DNA of 64,000 bases. It comes from Bin80 sp965207565. Lineage in GTDB: Bacteria > Bacteroidota > Rhodothermia > Rhodothermales > Bin80. Under the pieces are notes generated by a model, which was given only the letters and a program-made list of their open reading frames with translations, was not told where the DNA came from and did not search any database. Made by a program: the position numbers and the translations under genes. The number at the start of each line of letters is the position of its first letter. The first letter of the stretch is position 1. Positions 20,034 through 28,802 of this stretch are shown here, in pieces. The stretch lies in assembly GCA_965207565.1 (NCBI GenBank), contig CBDBMQ010000031.1:1-64000 (forward strand), given 5' to 3'.

Positions 20034-23000
20034 ATGATGAATGCATTGGTAAACATAATTCGAAAATGTGTGCCCCTATGGGCAATAAGCAGTGTACTGC
20101 TCCTGTCAACAGCCATGGCACAGGGCACCGCCACCTACAGACTCACCTTTACGTCAACATGGACTGCCAGTACACACCCTACGAGCTATCCAGGCAACCC
20201 CCATTTCTCTGGGCTGATTGGGGGGACCCACAACAGTTCAGTCGAATTCTGGAGTATTGGGGAAACCGCAAGTAACGGCATCAAGAATATGGCAGAGTTC
20301 GGATCCAAGGGAACGCTTCAAAATGAAATCAACCAGGCCAAAGCGAATAATAATGCCGATATGATCATTAGTGGGTCTGGTTTAGGCCGCCCTCCAACTT
20401 CTACAACAACCACTTTTACGATTCGCCCTCCGTGGAATCTGGTGACGGTTACTTCAATGCTGGCGCCCAGCCCGGATTGGTTTGTTGGTGTGTCGGGACT
20501 GAACCTGCTGGATGAGAATAATAACTGGCGGCAAAGACACGAGGTGGAATTGTTTGTCTATGATGCAGGAACTGATAGCGGCTCCGACTATAGCTCGCAA
20601 AATCAGCCAACCAATCCCAGGGAAAATATTAGTCGCATCAATACATCTCCGTTTTTGGTTAATGGGACCGTTACATCAGTAGGAAGCTTTGTTTTCGAAC
20701 TGCAGTCAAGCATGCCCCAGGTGAGCCTATCGGCAGATAAAAATTCTGTAGAGGAGGGAGAAGCGGTGACAGTGACCGTAGAACTGTCTGAAGCTCTGAC
20801 GAGTAATGTAACCATCCCCATTGAACTCACATCCGGAACCGCTGAATCCGGTGACTATGACAGCACATCTCCAGTGAATGTCACCATCACCGGTGGACAA
20901 ACTGAAGCCGAATATACCATTAACACCTATGACGATAACGACCTTGATAATGAATCCTTCACAGTGTCCATAGATGGTGATAACCTGCCATCTGGGGTTG
21001 TTTTGGGGAGTCCAGCTTCGGCGAATATTACCATCACAGATCCCGATGCGCCGGATGTTTCTTTGTCGGTAGATAAAAATTCTGTAGAGGAAGGAGAGGC
21101 GGTAACCGTGACCGTAGAACTGTCTGAAGCTCAGACGAGTAATGTGACCATCCCCATTGAACTCACATCTGGAACTGCTGAATCCGGTGACTATGACAGC
21201 ACATCTCCAGTGAACGTCACCATCACCGGTGGGCAAACTGAAGCGGAGCATACCATTAACACCTATGAAGATGACGACACGAAGGATGAATCCTTCACGG
21301 TGTCCATAGATGGTGACAACCTGCCATCTGGGGTTGTTTTGGGGAGTCCAGCTTCGGCGAATATTACCATCACAGATCCCGATGTGCCGGAAATTTCTTT
21401 GTCGGTAGATGAAAATTCTGTGGAGGAAGGAGAATCCGTGACAGTGACCGTGGAACTGTCTGAAGCTCTGGCGAATAATGTGACTATTCCCATCGAACTC
21501 ACATCTGGAACCGCTGAATCCGGTGACTATGACAGCAGATCTCCAGTGAACGTCACCATCACCGGTGGGCAGACTGAAGTGGGGTATATCATTAACACCT
21601 ATGACGATGACGACCTTGATAATGAATCCTTCACAGTGTCCATAGATGGTGATAACCTGCCATCTGGGGTTGTTTTGGGGAGTCCAGCTTCGGCGAATAT
21701 TACCATCACAGATCCCGATGCGCCGGATGTTTCTTTGTCGGTAGATAAAAATTCTGTAGAAGAAGGAGAGCCGGTGACGGTGACCGTGGAGCTGTCTGAA
21801 ACTTTGACGAGTAATGTAATCATCCTTCTTAATCTCACATCTGGAACTGCTGAATCCGATGATTATGACAGTGCGTCTCCAATCAATGTAGAAATCGACA
21901 GTGGCCAAACTGAAGCGAAGCATACCATTAACACCTACGAAGATGACGACACGAAGGATGAATCCTTCCGTGTGGCCATCGATACTGATAACCTGCCATC
22001 TGGGGTTGTTTTAGGGAGTCCAGCTTCGGCGAATATTACCATCACAGATCCTGATGTGCCGGAAGTCTCTTTGTCGGTAGATCAAAATTCTGTAGAGGAA
22101 GGAGAATCTGTGACCGTGACCGTAGAACTGTCTGAAGCTCTGACTAGTAATGTGACCATTCCCTTGATACTGACACAGGGGACTGCTGAAACCGATGATT
22201 ATGACAGTGCGTCTCCGGTCAACATAGAAATCCCCAGTGGTCAAACCGCAACCAAACACATCATCGATACCTACAAAGATGACGACATTGAGAATGAGTC
22301 CTTTACGGTGGCCATAGATGCCGACAATCTGCCATCTGGTACCCTTTTAGGTAGCCCAGACTCAGCAAACATCACGATCAGAGATGCCAGTATGCCGGAG
22401 GTAAGTCTGTCAATAGATCAAAATTCTGTAGAGGAAGGAGATTCGGTGATGGTGACGATAGAGCTATCTGAAGCTCTGGCGATTAATGTGACCATTCCCT
22501 TAATACTGACACAGGGGACTGCTGAATCCGATGATTATGACAGTGCGTCTCCAGTCAATGTAGAAATCCCCAGTGGTCAAACCGCAGCCAAACACATCAT
22601 TAATACCTATGAGGATGCCGATATCGAAGATGAATCCTTCACAGTGGCCATAGATGCCGACCATCTGCCACCTGGGATGATTTTGGGGAGCCCGACTTCC
22701 GCCGAAGTCAAGATCACAGATAACGATGTACCGGAAGTAAGACTGCTTGTAGATCAAAATTCTGTCGCAGAAGGAAAACCGGTAACAGTGACGATAATGC
22801 TATCTGATGCCCTAGAAAATAATGTAACCATTTCCTTAATACTTACACCTGGAACCGCTGAACTCGATGATTATGACAGTACATCTCCGGTAAATGTAGA
22901 CATCACTGGTGGTCAAACTGAAGCTGAGCATATCATTAACACCTATGAAGATGCCGATACCGAGGATGAAACCTTCACGGTGGGCATAGATACTGGTCGC

Positions 23001-23687
23001 CTGCTATCTGGGATTATTTTGGGGGACCCGGCTTCCATCGAAGTCAAGATCATAGATAATGATACTCCGGGGATATTGGCCCCCACCTCCGTAGAGATTG
23101 ACGAAGGGGAATCAGAAGCGGTTCGTATTTCGCTCATGACGCAACCTTCGAGCGATGTGACCGTGACCATCACCGGGTATGAAAATACCGACCTGGAGCC
23201 TGATCAGGGGGTACTGACATTTACACACAACAACTATAACACTTCACAGACCGTAACCTTAACCACGGCAGAAGACAGTGACCTGTTAAACGATGAAGTG
23301 ACATTGACACTGGCGGCATCGGGAGGAGGCTATGATGAAGTGTCTTACACATTGGCGGTAACGATCAGAGATAATATGGGCGTAAGCGTCGAAGATGAAG
23401 AGCCAGCCATCTCCATTACGCTTTGGGGGAATTATCCCAATCCGGTGTCAGACCTCACAAAAATAGTGTTTGATCTGCCGGAACCAGCACAAATATCAAT
23501 TCGTGTGATAGATCTATTGGGACGGACTGTTCAAATGACCCCCCATGGATGGTATGAAGCCGGCAGAGATCATACGGTAGAGATTGACACCGACAACCTG
23601 ACTTCGGGAGTCTATTATTATACACTCAGGGTAGATATGGGAGATCAAGTGATCCAACGATCAAAAGCCATGTCAGTCGTGAGATAG
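20034..23687 (+). CDS. secreted spondin_N / Calx-beta repeat protein with T9SS sorting domain
   Basis: Start chosen at MMNALVNIIRKCVPLWAISSVLLLSTAMA-Q, which gives a signal peptide; ~1217 residues. Domain order: a spondin_N-like domain (TATYRLTFTSTWTASTHPTSYPGNPHFSGLIGGTHNSSVEFW... EVELFVYDAGTDSGSDYSSQNQPT); seven Calx-beta modules of 112 residues (SVEEGEAVTVTVELSE...TIPIELTSGTAESGDYDS...INTYDDDD..NESFTVSID); one divergent module (PTSVEIDEGESEAVRISL...); and a ~90-residue C-terminal sorting domain (GNYPNPVSDLTKIVFDLPEPAQISIRVIDLLGR...LTSGVYYYTLRVDMGDQVIQRSKAMSVVR) of the Por/type IX kind. Likely exported across the outer membrane and surface-attached, with Ca2+-binding adhesin-like modules. 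Modules 1-4 are close to identical in DNA, a sign of recent repeat expansion. Confidence 0.85.
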   Translation: MMNALVNIIRKCVPLWAISSVLLLSTAMAQGTATYRLTFTSTWTASTHPTSYPGNPHFSGLIGGTHNSSVEFWSIGETASNGIKNMAEFGSKGTLQNEINQAKANNNADMIISGSGLGRPPTSTTTTFTIRPPWNLVTVTSMLAPSPDWFVGVSGLNLLDENNNWRQRHEVELFVYDAGTDSGSDYSSQNQPTNPRENISRINTSPFLVNGTVTSVGSFVFELQSSMPQVSLSADKNSVEEGEAVTVTVELSEALTSNVTIPIELTSGTAESGDYDSTSPVNVTITGGQTEAEYTINTYDDNDLDNESFTVSIDGDNLPSGVVLGSPASANITITDPDAPDVSLSVDKNSVEEGEAVTVTVELSEAQTSNVTIPIELTSGTAESGDYDSTSPVNVTITGGQTEAEHTINTYEDDDTKDESFTVSIDGDNLPSGVVLGSPASANITITDPDVPEISLSVDENSVEEGESVTVTVELSEALANNVTIPIELTSGTAESGDYDSRSPVNVTITGGQTEVGYIINTYDDDDLDNESFTVSIDGDNLPSGVVLGSPASANITITDPDAPDVSLSVDKNSVEEGEPVTVTVELSETLTSNVIILLNLTSGTAESDDYDSASPINVEIDSGQTEAKHTINTYEDDDTKDESFRVAIDTDNLPSGVVLGSPASANITITDPDVPEVSLSVDQNSVEEGESVTVTVELSEALTSNVTIPLILTQGTAETDDYDSASPVNIEIPSGQTATKHIIDTYKDDDIENESFTVAIDADNLPSGTLLGSPDSANITIRDASMPEVSLSIDQNSVEEGDSVMVTIELSEALAINVTIPLILTQGTAESDDYDSASPVNVEIPSGQTAAKHIINTYEDADIEDESFTVAIDADHLPPGMILGSPTSAEVKITDNDVPEVRLLVDQNSVAEGKPVTVTIMLSDALENNVTISLILTPGTAELDDYDSTSPVNVDITGGQTEAEHIINTYEDADTEDETFTVGIDTGRLLSGIILGDPASIEVKIIDNDTPGILAPTSVEIDEGESEAVRISLMTQPSSDVTVTITGYENTDLEPDQGVLTFTHNNYNTSQTVTLTTAEDSDLLNDEVTLTLAASGGGYDEVSYTLAVTIRDNMGVSVEDEEPAISITLWGNYPNPVSDLTKIVFDLPEPAQISIRVIDLLGRTVQMTPHGWYEAGRDHTVEIDTDNLTSGVYYYTLRVDMGDQVIQRSKAMSVVR
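20736..23087 (+). repeat. seven tandem 336-bp repeats encoding Calx-beta modules
   Basis: The motif GATNAAAATTCTGT recurs at 20736, 21072, 21408, 21744, 22080, 22416 and 22752: an exact 336-bp period without indels. Units 1-4 share long identical stretches (for example around CAGCTTCGGCGAATATTACC); units 5-7 are more diverged. One further, very diverged module follows to ~23390. Copy number could vary by recombination. Confidence 0.9.
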
Positions 23688-23803
23688 ATGGACCCGGGGT
23701 CCTAGCTCGATCCCATCAGGGACATCCTATCCTGGATCGTAGCTGACGGGCTTCCCCAATTGTATTTGAGTTGCAGGTGCCCAAGAACTTGCTTACTGAC
23801 CTT

Positions 23804-25927
23804 CTAACCCCGATCCTCTTTGGCGGCAGCAGTTACGACCTTTTCCTGCACATTTCTCGGCATAGCCTGGTAATGGCTAAACCGTGCACTGTGGATGCCC
23901 CGTCCCTGTGTCATTGAACGAACACGGGTGGAGTATTGATATAACTCGGCTTCCGGGACCTGGACAAGAATTTTTTGCATCGTCCCTTCCGCTTCCATGC
24001 CCTTGATCGTCGCGCGACGTCCATTCAAGTCCCCCATCACATCCCCCGTATATGTATCTGGTACCGTGACCTCCACATCATGGATTGGCTCCAGAATGAC
24101 CGGTTTTGCTTTGCGGAATGATTCCCGAAACACCATTCGTGCCGCCGTTCTAAAGGCATTCTCATTCGAATCCACCGAGTGCATTCCCCCATCGAAGATG
24201 ACAAATCGAACATCTCCAACCGGGTAACCCGCCACAGGACCCCTTTGCATGGCTTCCAAGACACCTTTTTGAATCGCACCAAAAAAGCGCCGCATATCAA
24301 TCACACCCCCAACGATTGCATCAATGAACTCAATCGTTGATCCCCACGCAGTTTGGGCTTGCGCGACATTGCGCACGTTGATATCCGGTCGTTTCCGAAA
24401 CTCGCCATCAAATGGCTCAATCAGAACAGAAATATCAGCGAACTGTCCTGCGCCTCCCGTCTGTTTCTTGTGCCTGTAGGAATTGCGTGCTTCGGTTGTA
24501 ACGGTTTCGCGATAGGCAACCCGAGGACGAGTGTATTCCACCTCTACATTCACCTTGGACTTGAGCCGGTACTGAGCAACCTTAAGATGCATCGCCCCCT
24601 GTCCACCCAAAGTGATCTGACTTAAATGCGGTTCATGCATAACCACCAGAGAAGGATCCTCTGCAGTGATTTGATGTAATCCCTGCGCGAGTTTATCCTC
24701 CTCGCCCTCTACCTTCGCTTGAATTGCCTCACGGTAACGCGGTTCTGGGAAAGGGATGGGAGTAACAACCACCCTGTCTCCTTTCTTGCGAAGCGTGTTA
24801 TTGGTATGGGTATCCCGCAACTTGACCAGCGCCCCGATGTCCCCCACATTCATACGTGAGACGGTTTCACGATCGCGCCCACATAACACATAGAGCTGCC
24901 CCAAACGCTCAGATGCCCCGGATTGAGCATTCTCAAGATCCATTCCCGATTCAATCGCACCGTTGCATACACGAAAAAATGAATAGTCCCCGACATGATG
25001 CTCCGCCATGGTTCGATAGACAAAAACCACCGGATCCCCATCCATGCTCGGTTCAGTCGCCTTGCCATCCGTTAACGGAAGAGAAGCGGCTTCCAGCGGG
25101 GATGGCACCACATTACCGATAAAACTCATCAGGCGGGAAGATCCCACATTCGCGGTCGCTGCTGTACAAAAAACTGGATACAGCGATCTCTGCAACATCG
25201 CATCACGAAGCCCGGCACGCATTTCATCCTCGGTCAATCGTTCTGACTCCAAATATTTCTCCATCAACTCCTCGTCACTGACTGCAATATCCTCTACCAA
25301 TGCATTGTGTAACTCTTCTGCACGCTCAAGGAATTCATCTGGAATTTCACTAAATACAGGCGGTCCCTGAGAGCTTGAGTCGAAGCTGACCTTCTTCATG
25401 ATCAGCACATCAATCAATTCATTCGGGGCCCCACCCGGGAATTGAATGATCGTAATCCCGGAACCGAAACGATCCCGCATCTGGGTAATGAGTGAGTCAA
25501 CATCCGCTTGGGGGCGATCAATCTGGTTAATGACAAACATTGCCGGCTTCTCATTCTCCGTCGCCGCAGCCCAAGCCAACTCTGTACCCACCTCAACCCC
25601 TTCCTGGGCATTCATCACAAAAATGGATGTGTCTGCCACTCGAACAGCTGCAACGACCTCGCCTACAAAATCTGGATATCCCGGAGTATCAATGATATTG
25701 ATTTTATGCTCTTTCCATTCCGCATGCAAAAGAGACGAGAAGATAGACATCTGCCTCTCTTTTTCACTTGGTTGATAATCACTGACCGTAGATCCTTCGG
25801 TAACCGTACCTAGACGGCGTGTCTTTTTGCTGACATACAGCATGGACTCAGCTAAGGAGGTTTTTCCACTGCCTTGATGGCCGACCAACACAACATTTCG
25901 GATATGTTCAGGATTATATACTTTCAT
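23804..25927 (-). CDS. elongation factor G paralogue (EF-G-like GTPase)
   Basis: A 707-residue translational GTPase. G1 is GHQGSGKTSL, where canonical EF-G has AHIDAGKTT; G3 DTPGYPDF; G4 NQID. Then domain II, domain III (MHEPHLSQITLGGQGAMHLKVA), domain IV (YRHKKQTGGAGQFADI...GGVIDMRRFFGAIQKGVLEAMQRGPVAGYPVGDVRF) and domain V. The divergent P-loop and short G domain place it with the second EF-G-like group rather than the main fusA, so no symbol is given. Possible roles, known for other paralogues, include ribosome recycling or alternative elongation. A monocistronic minus-strand gene with its own upstream region. Confidence 0.82.
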   Translation of the reverse strand: MKVYNPEHIRNVVLVGHQGSGKTSLAESMLYVSKKTRRLGTVTEGSTVSDYQPSEKERQMSIFSSLLHAEWKEHKINIIDTPGYPDFVGEVVAAVRVADTSIFVMNAQEGVEVGTELAWAAATENEKPAMFVINQIDRPQADVDSLITQMRDRFGSGITIIQFPGGAPNELIDVLIMKKVSFDSSSQGPPVFSEIPDEFLERAEELHNALVEDIAVSDEELMEKYLESERLTEDEMRAGLRDAMLQRSLYPVFCTAATANVGSSRLMSFIGNVVPSPLEAASLPLTDGKATEPSMDGDPVVFVYRTMAEHHVGDYSFFRVCNGAIESGMDLENAQSGASERLGQLYVLCGRDRETVSRMNVGDIGALVKLRDTHTNNTLRKKGDRVVVTPIPFPEPRYREAIQAKVEGEEDKLAQGLHQITAEDPSLVVMHEPHLSQITLGGQGAMHLKVAQYRLKSKVNVEVEYTRPRVAYRETVTTEARNSYRHKKQTGGAGQFADISVLIEPFDGEFRKRPDINVRNVAQAQTAWGSTIEFIDAIVGGVIDMRRFFGAIQKGVLEAMQRGPVAGYPVGDVRFVIFDGGMHSVDSNENAFRTAARMVFRESFRKAKPVILEPIHDVEVTVPDTYTGDVMGDLNGRRATIKGMEAEGTMQKILVQVPEAELYQYSTRVRSMTQGRGIHSARFSHYQAMPRNVQEKVVTAAAKEDRG

Positions 25928-26076
25928 TGGCTCTTATCTTAGATGTCTCTCAACTTGCCCGCCGCAAAATATACAGCCTGGGAAAGAATTTACCTGCTTT
26001 TCTGCCGTAATTGTACTCAATGGAGAACACCCTCGTATAAAACCGTTTAAGTCGCTATATTGTAGCACCGAAAACA

Positions 26077-26952
26077 ATGCCTTGGTTCAAAAGAACGAAA
26101 AAGGGAATTCTGACTAGTCGTAGCGGGCAGCACGAAATGCCTGCCGGACAATGGCAAAAGTGCCCGGCATGTGCAGCTGTTAACCCTGTCCGAGAACTGG
26201 ATGGTAACCTGAACATCTGCCCCAAGTGCGACTACCATGGCCACCTGGGTTCAAGCAAATACTTTGCGTTGCTGCTTGACGATGGCTCCTATCAACTCCA
26301 GGATCAGGAAATTATCTCAACAGATCCTCTTGAGTTTACAGATCGAAAACGCTATTCTGATCGACTTGAGAGTATGCGAAAAAAAAGCGGATTGCCTGAC
26401 GCAGCACAGGCCGCTATTGGGCAAATCGATCGACATACTGTATCTATCGCTGCCATGGATTTCAATTTCATCGGAGGATCAATGGGCTCCGTTGTCGGCG
26501 AAGTCATTGCCCGTTCCATACGTAGAGGGGTTGAACAGAATATTCCCGTCATTGTCATAGCGCAAAGCGGTGGAGCTCGGATGATGGAAGGTGCGCTCAG
26601 TCTTATGCAGATGGCCAAAACCAGTGCACACCTTGCCAGACTACATGAAAAAGGGATTCCATATATCTCCGTATTGACGAATCCAACGACTGGCGGTGTA
26701 ACCGCGTCCTTTGCGATGCTTGGTGATATCAATATCGCTGAACCTGGTGCACTCATCGGTTTCGCGGGCCCCCGAGTCATCCGCGAAACGATTGGACAAG
26801 ACCTCCCGAAAGGATTTCAAAGTTCCGAGTTTCTCAAAGACCATGGTTTTGTTGATATGGTCGTGGATCGACGAAAGCTTCGTACAACATTGATCCACCT
26901 CCTCAACCTTTTCCAGGAAGAATCATCTACCAGTAAAACAGATGGTGATTGA
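26077..26952 (+). CDS. accD: acetyl-CoA carboxylase carboxyltransferase subunit beta
   Basis: A 291-residue protein. N-terminal zinc ribbon CPACAAVNPVRELDGNLNICPKC (four Cys), then the crotonase-type carboxyltransferase core: FIGGSMGSVVGEVIARS, QSGGARMMEGALSLMQMAKT, TNPTTGGVTASFAMLGDINIAEPGALIGFAGPRVI. With AccA it transfers carboxyl from biotin to acetyl-CoA to make malonyl-CoA, the first step of fatty acid synthesis. Overlaps the start of nagB by 11 bp, so the two are probably co-translated. No accA is visible in the window. Confidence 0.92.
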   Translation: MPWFKRTKKGILTSRSGQHEMPAGQWQKCPACAAVNPVRELDGNLNICPKCDYHGHLGSSKYFALLLDDGSYQLQDQEIISTDPLEFTDRKRYSDRLESMRKKSGLPDAAQAAIGQIDRHTVSIAAMDFNFIGGSMGSVVGEVIARSIRRGVEQNIPVIVIAQSGGARMMEGALSLMQMAKTSAHLARLHEKGIPYISVLTNPTTGGVTASFAMLGDINIAEPGALIGFAGPRVIRETIGQDLPKGFQSSEFLKDHGFVDMVVDRRKLRTTLIHLLNLFQEESSTSKTDGD

Positions 26953-27658
26953 ATGCTTCCAGGATTACGAGTCCGTCAGCTCACGTGCTGCGGAACTCGT
27001 ATGTGAGGCTATCTCCGAAAATCCCAATGGTGTTTTTGGATTCGCGACAGGGAGTACGCCAGAGAGACTCTACGAATTACTCGTCGCTCGTTATCAGCGT
27101 GGCGAGATCTCGTTTGATCGACTCACTACGGTGAATCTGGATGAATATATTGGGCTTGTTACCAGCCATGAGCAATCCTACACAACTTTCATGCAACGCC
27201 ATCTTTTTGGGCATGTCAATGTGCGACCAGATTCCATTCATTTCCCGGCAGCAGTCCCAAATCCGTCCGTATTCGAGCAACTCATTCAGAATAAAGGGGG
27301 GATTGATCTTCAGATTTTGGGGCTCGGAAGCAATGGCCATATTGGCTTCAATGAACCTGGATCTCCATTTGATTCCCGTACCCGGATTGTGTCGCTTGCC
27401 CCATCGACGATCCAGGACAATGCACGATTTTTTGATTCCATAGAAGATGTACCCCATCAAGCAGTAACGATGGGAATACAAACAATCATGGAAGCTCGCA
27501 AGATTTTGCTGCTCGCATGCGGCCCCGCAAAAGCCGATGCGGTTGCCCGGTGCCTGCAAGGCCTCCAGACAGAAGAGGTCCCAGGTAGTTGCCTACAGGC
27601 TCATCCCAGTGTCACTGTATTGCTGGATGAAGCCGCAGCTTCGGGGCTTAACAAATAA
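26942..27658 (+). CDS. nagB: glucosamine-6-phosphate deaminase
   Basis: A 238-residue protein. GFATGSTPERLYELL (phosphosugar binding), VNLDEYIGL (catalytic Asp region), LGLGSNGHIGFNEPGSPFDSRTRIVSLAPSTIQDNARFF (active-site loop), VTMGIQTIMEARKILLLACGPAKADAV. Converts glucosamine-6-phosphate to fructose-6-phosphate and ammonia, linking amino-sugar breakdown to glycolysis. It overlaps accD by 11 bp and is followed closely by a DAHP synthase gene on the same strand. Somewhat shorter than the E. coli enzyme (266), with an abbreviated C-terminus, as in many non-enteric NagB. Confidence 0.9.
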   Translation: MVIECFQDYESVSSRAAELVCEAISENPNGVFGFATGSTPERLYELLVARYQRGEISFDRLTTVNLDEYIGLVTSHEQSYTTFMQRHLFGHVNVRPDSIHFPAAVPNPSVFEQLIQNKGGIDLQILGLGSNGHIGFNEPGSPFDSRTRIVSLAPSTIQDNARFFDSIEDVPHQAVTMGIQTIMEARKILLLACGPAKADAVARCLQGLQTEEVPGSCLQAHPSVTVLLDEAAASGLNK

Positions 27659-27680
27659 TAACCTATAATCCACTTTAACT

Positions 27681-28802
27681 GTGATACTCATATTAAAACC
27701 CAATACGGACCAGGAATCACCGCGGTACGAACTCCTGAGGCGTTACCTGGACTCACTCGTGAATATTACGTATCAAGTACGGCATATTCAGGGCGCTGGC
27801 CAGCGGCTGACTGAGATCTATCTATTGGGGGATACCAAATCCCTCTCGAAGGAATTCATGCGAAGCCTGCCTCGTGTGCAGCGTGTGGTCCGTGTACAGG
27901 AAGCCTACCGAGTGCTCGGAAGACATGGCCAGGAAGACTTCCCTCATCAGTTCGAATACAACGGGGTCACATTCGATCAGACGAATCTCCATGTATTTGC
28001 TGGACTGTGCGCGGTGGATACTTCAGAGCATGTAGAGCTCATGATGAAGGCACTCAAGGAAAACGGTCAAGTCTGTACCCGTATGGGAGCCTACAAACCA
28101 CGTACCAATCCCTATTCTTTCCAGGGACACGGAAAAAACTGTCTCCCCTATGTCTTTGACCTGGCGGGTAAATACGACATCCGAATCATTTGTATGGAGG
28201 TTACACACGAGTCACACATTCTAGAGATTCATGAGGCGCTTGAGTCCACCGGGTATCCCACTGGTGTCATGCTACAGATCGGTACGCGTAACACACAGAA
28301 TTTTGAACTGCTCAAGTGTGCTGGCCGTCAGGACGACTACCCTGTCCTGCTCAAGAGGGGATTTGGAATCACATTGAATGAATCGCTGAACGCGGCGGAA
28401 TATCTGGCCAGTGAAGGGAATCGGCGCGTTATCTTTGCACTACGTGGAATGAAAACGAACCTGGGTGATCCACATCGAAATTTCGTTGATTTCTCGCATG
28501 TGCCGGTTGTCCATCGACTCACTCGAATGCCTGTATGCATTGATCCATCCCACTCTGTCGGCAACCGGCAACGAAGCCCGGATGGGTTATTGGATGTGAT
28601 GCATGCCACAGCACAGGGCATCATTGCCGGAGCAAATATGGTGCTTGTTGATTTTCATCCTAAACCTGCCAAGGCACTGGTGGATGGCCCCCAGGCACTA
28701 CGTCCCGATGAACTTCCATTCTTTCTGGAAGATGTTCAAATTGCGCGTGATGCCTATCTCAAGCGCGTTGCACTGGCTCAATCCAGACAAGAGGCCGCAT
28801 AA
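27681..28802 (+). CDS. aroF: 3-deoxy-7-phosphoheptulonate (DAHP) synthase, type I-beta
   Basis: A 373-residue protein with a GTG start (MILILKPNTDQES) at 27681. The N-terminal ~80 residues are the ferredoxin-like regulatory domain of the AroF/AroG I-beta class. The barrel has FAGLCAVDTSEH, RMGAYKPRTNPYSFQG (KPRT-type motif), LQIGTRNTQNFELLK, PVLLKRGFGITLNE and CIDPSHSVGNR. It condenses PEP and erythrose-4-phosphate to start the shikimate pathway. No chorismate mutase domain is fused. Lies 22 bp after nagB on the same strand; its 3' end overlaps the convergent pepF by 25 bp. Confidence 0.88.
   Translation: MILILKPNTDQESPRYELLRRYLDSLVNITYQVRHIQGAGQRLTEIYLLGDTKSLSKEFMRSLPRVQRVVRVQEAYRVLGRHGQEDFPHQFEYNGVTFDQTNLHVFAGLCAVDTSEHVELMMKALKENGQVCTRMGAYKPRTNPYSFQGHGKNCLPYVFDLAGKYDIRIICMEVTHESHILEIHEALESTGYPTGVMLQIGTRNTQNFELLKCAGRQDDYPVLLKRGFGITLNESLNAAEYLASEGNRRVIFALRGMKTNLGDPHRNFVDFSHVPVVHRLTRMPVCIDPSHSVGNRQRSPDGLLDVMHATAQGIIAGANMVLVDFHPKPAKALVDGPQALRPDELPFFLEDVQIARDAYLKRVALAQSRQEAA

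Noticed and set aside
20727..21923. Long minus-strand frame opposite the Calx-beta repeats
   Set aside because: A shadow of the repeated gene; the translation is rich in repeated Arg/Ile/His strings and has no family character.
20736..23087. CRISPR-like or satellite array
   Set aside because: The 336-bp periodicity is a multiple of three and encodes Calx-beta protein modules; no short repeats with spacers.
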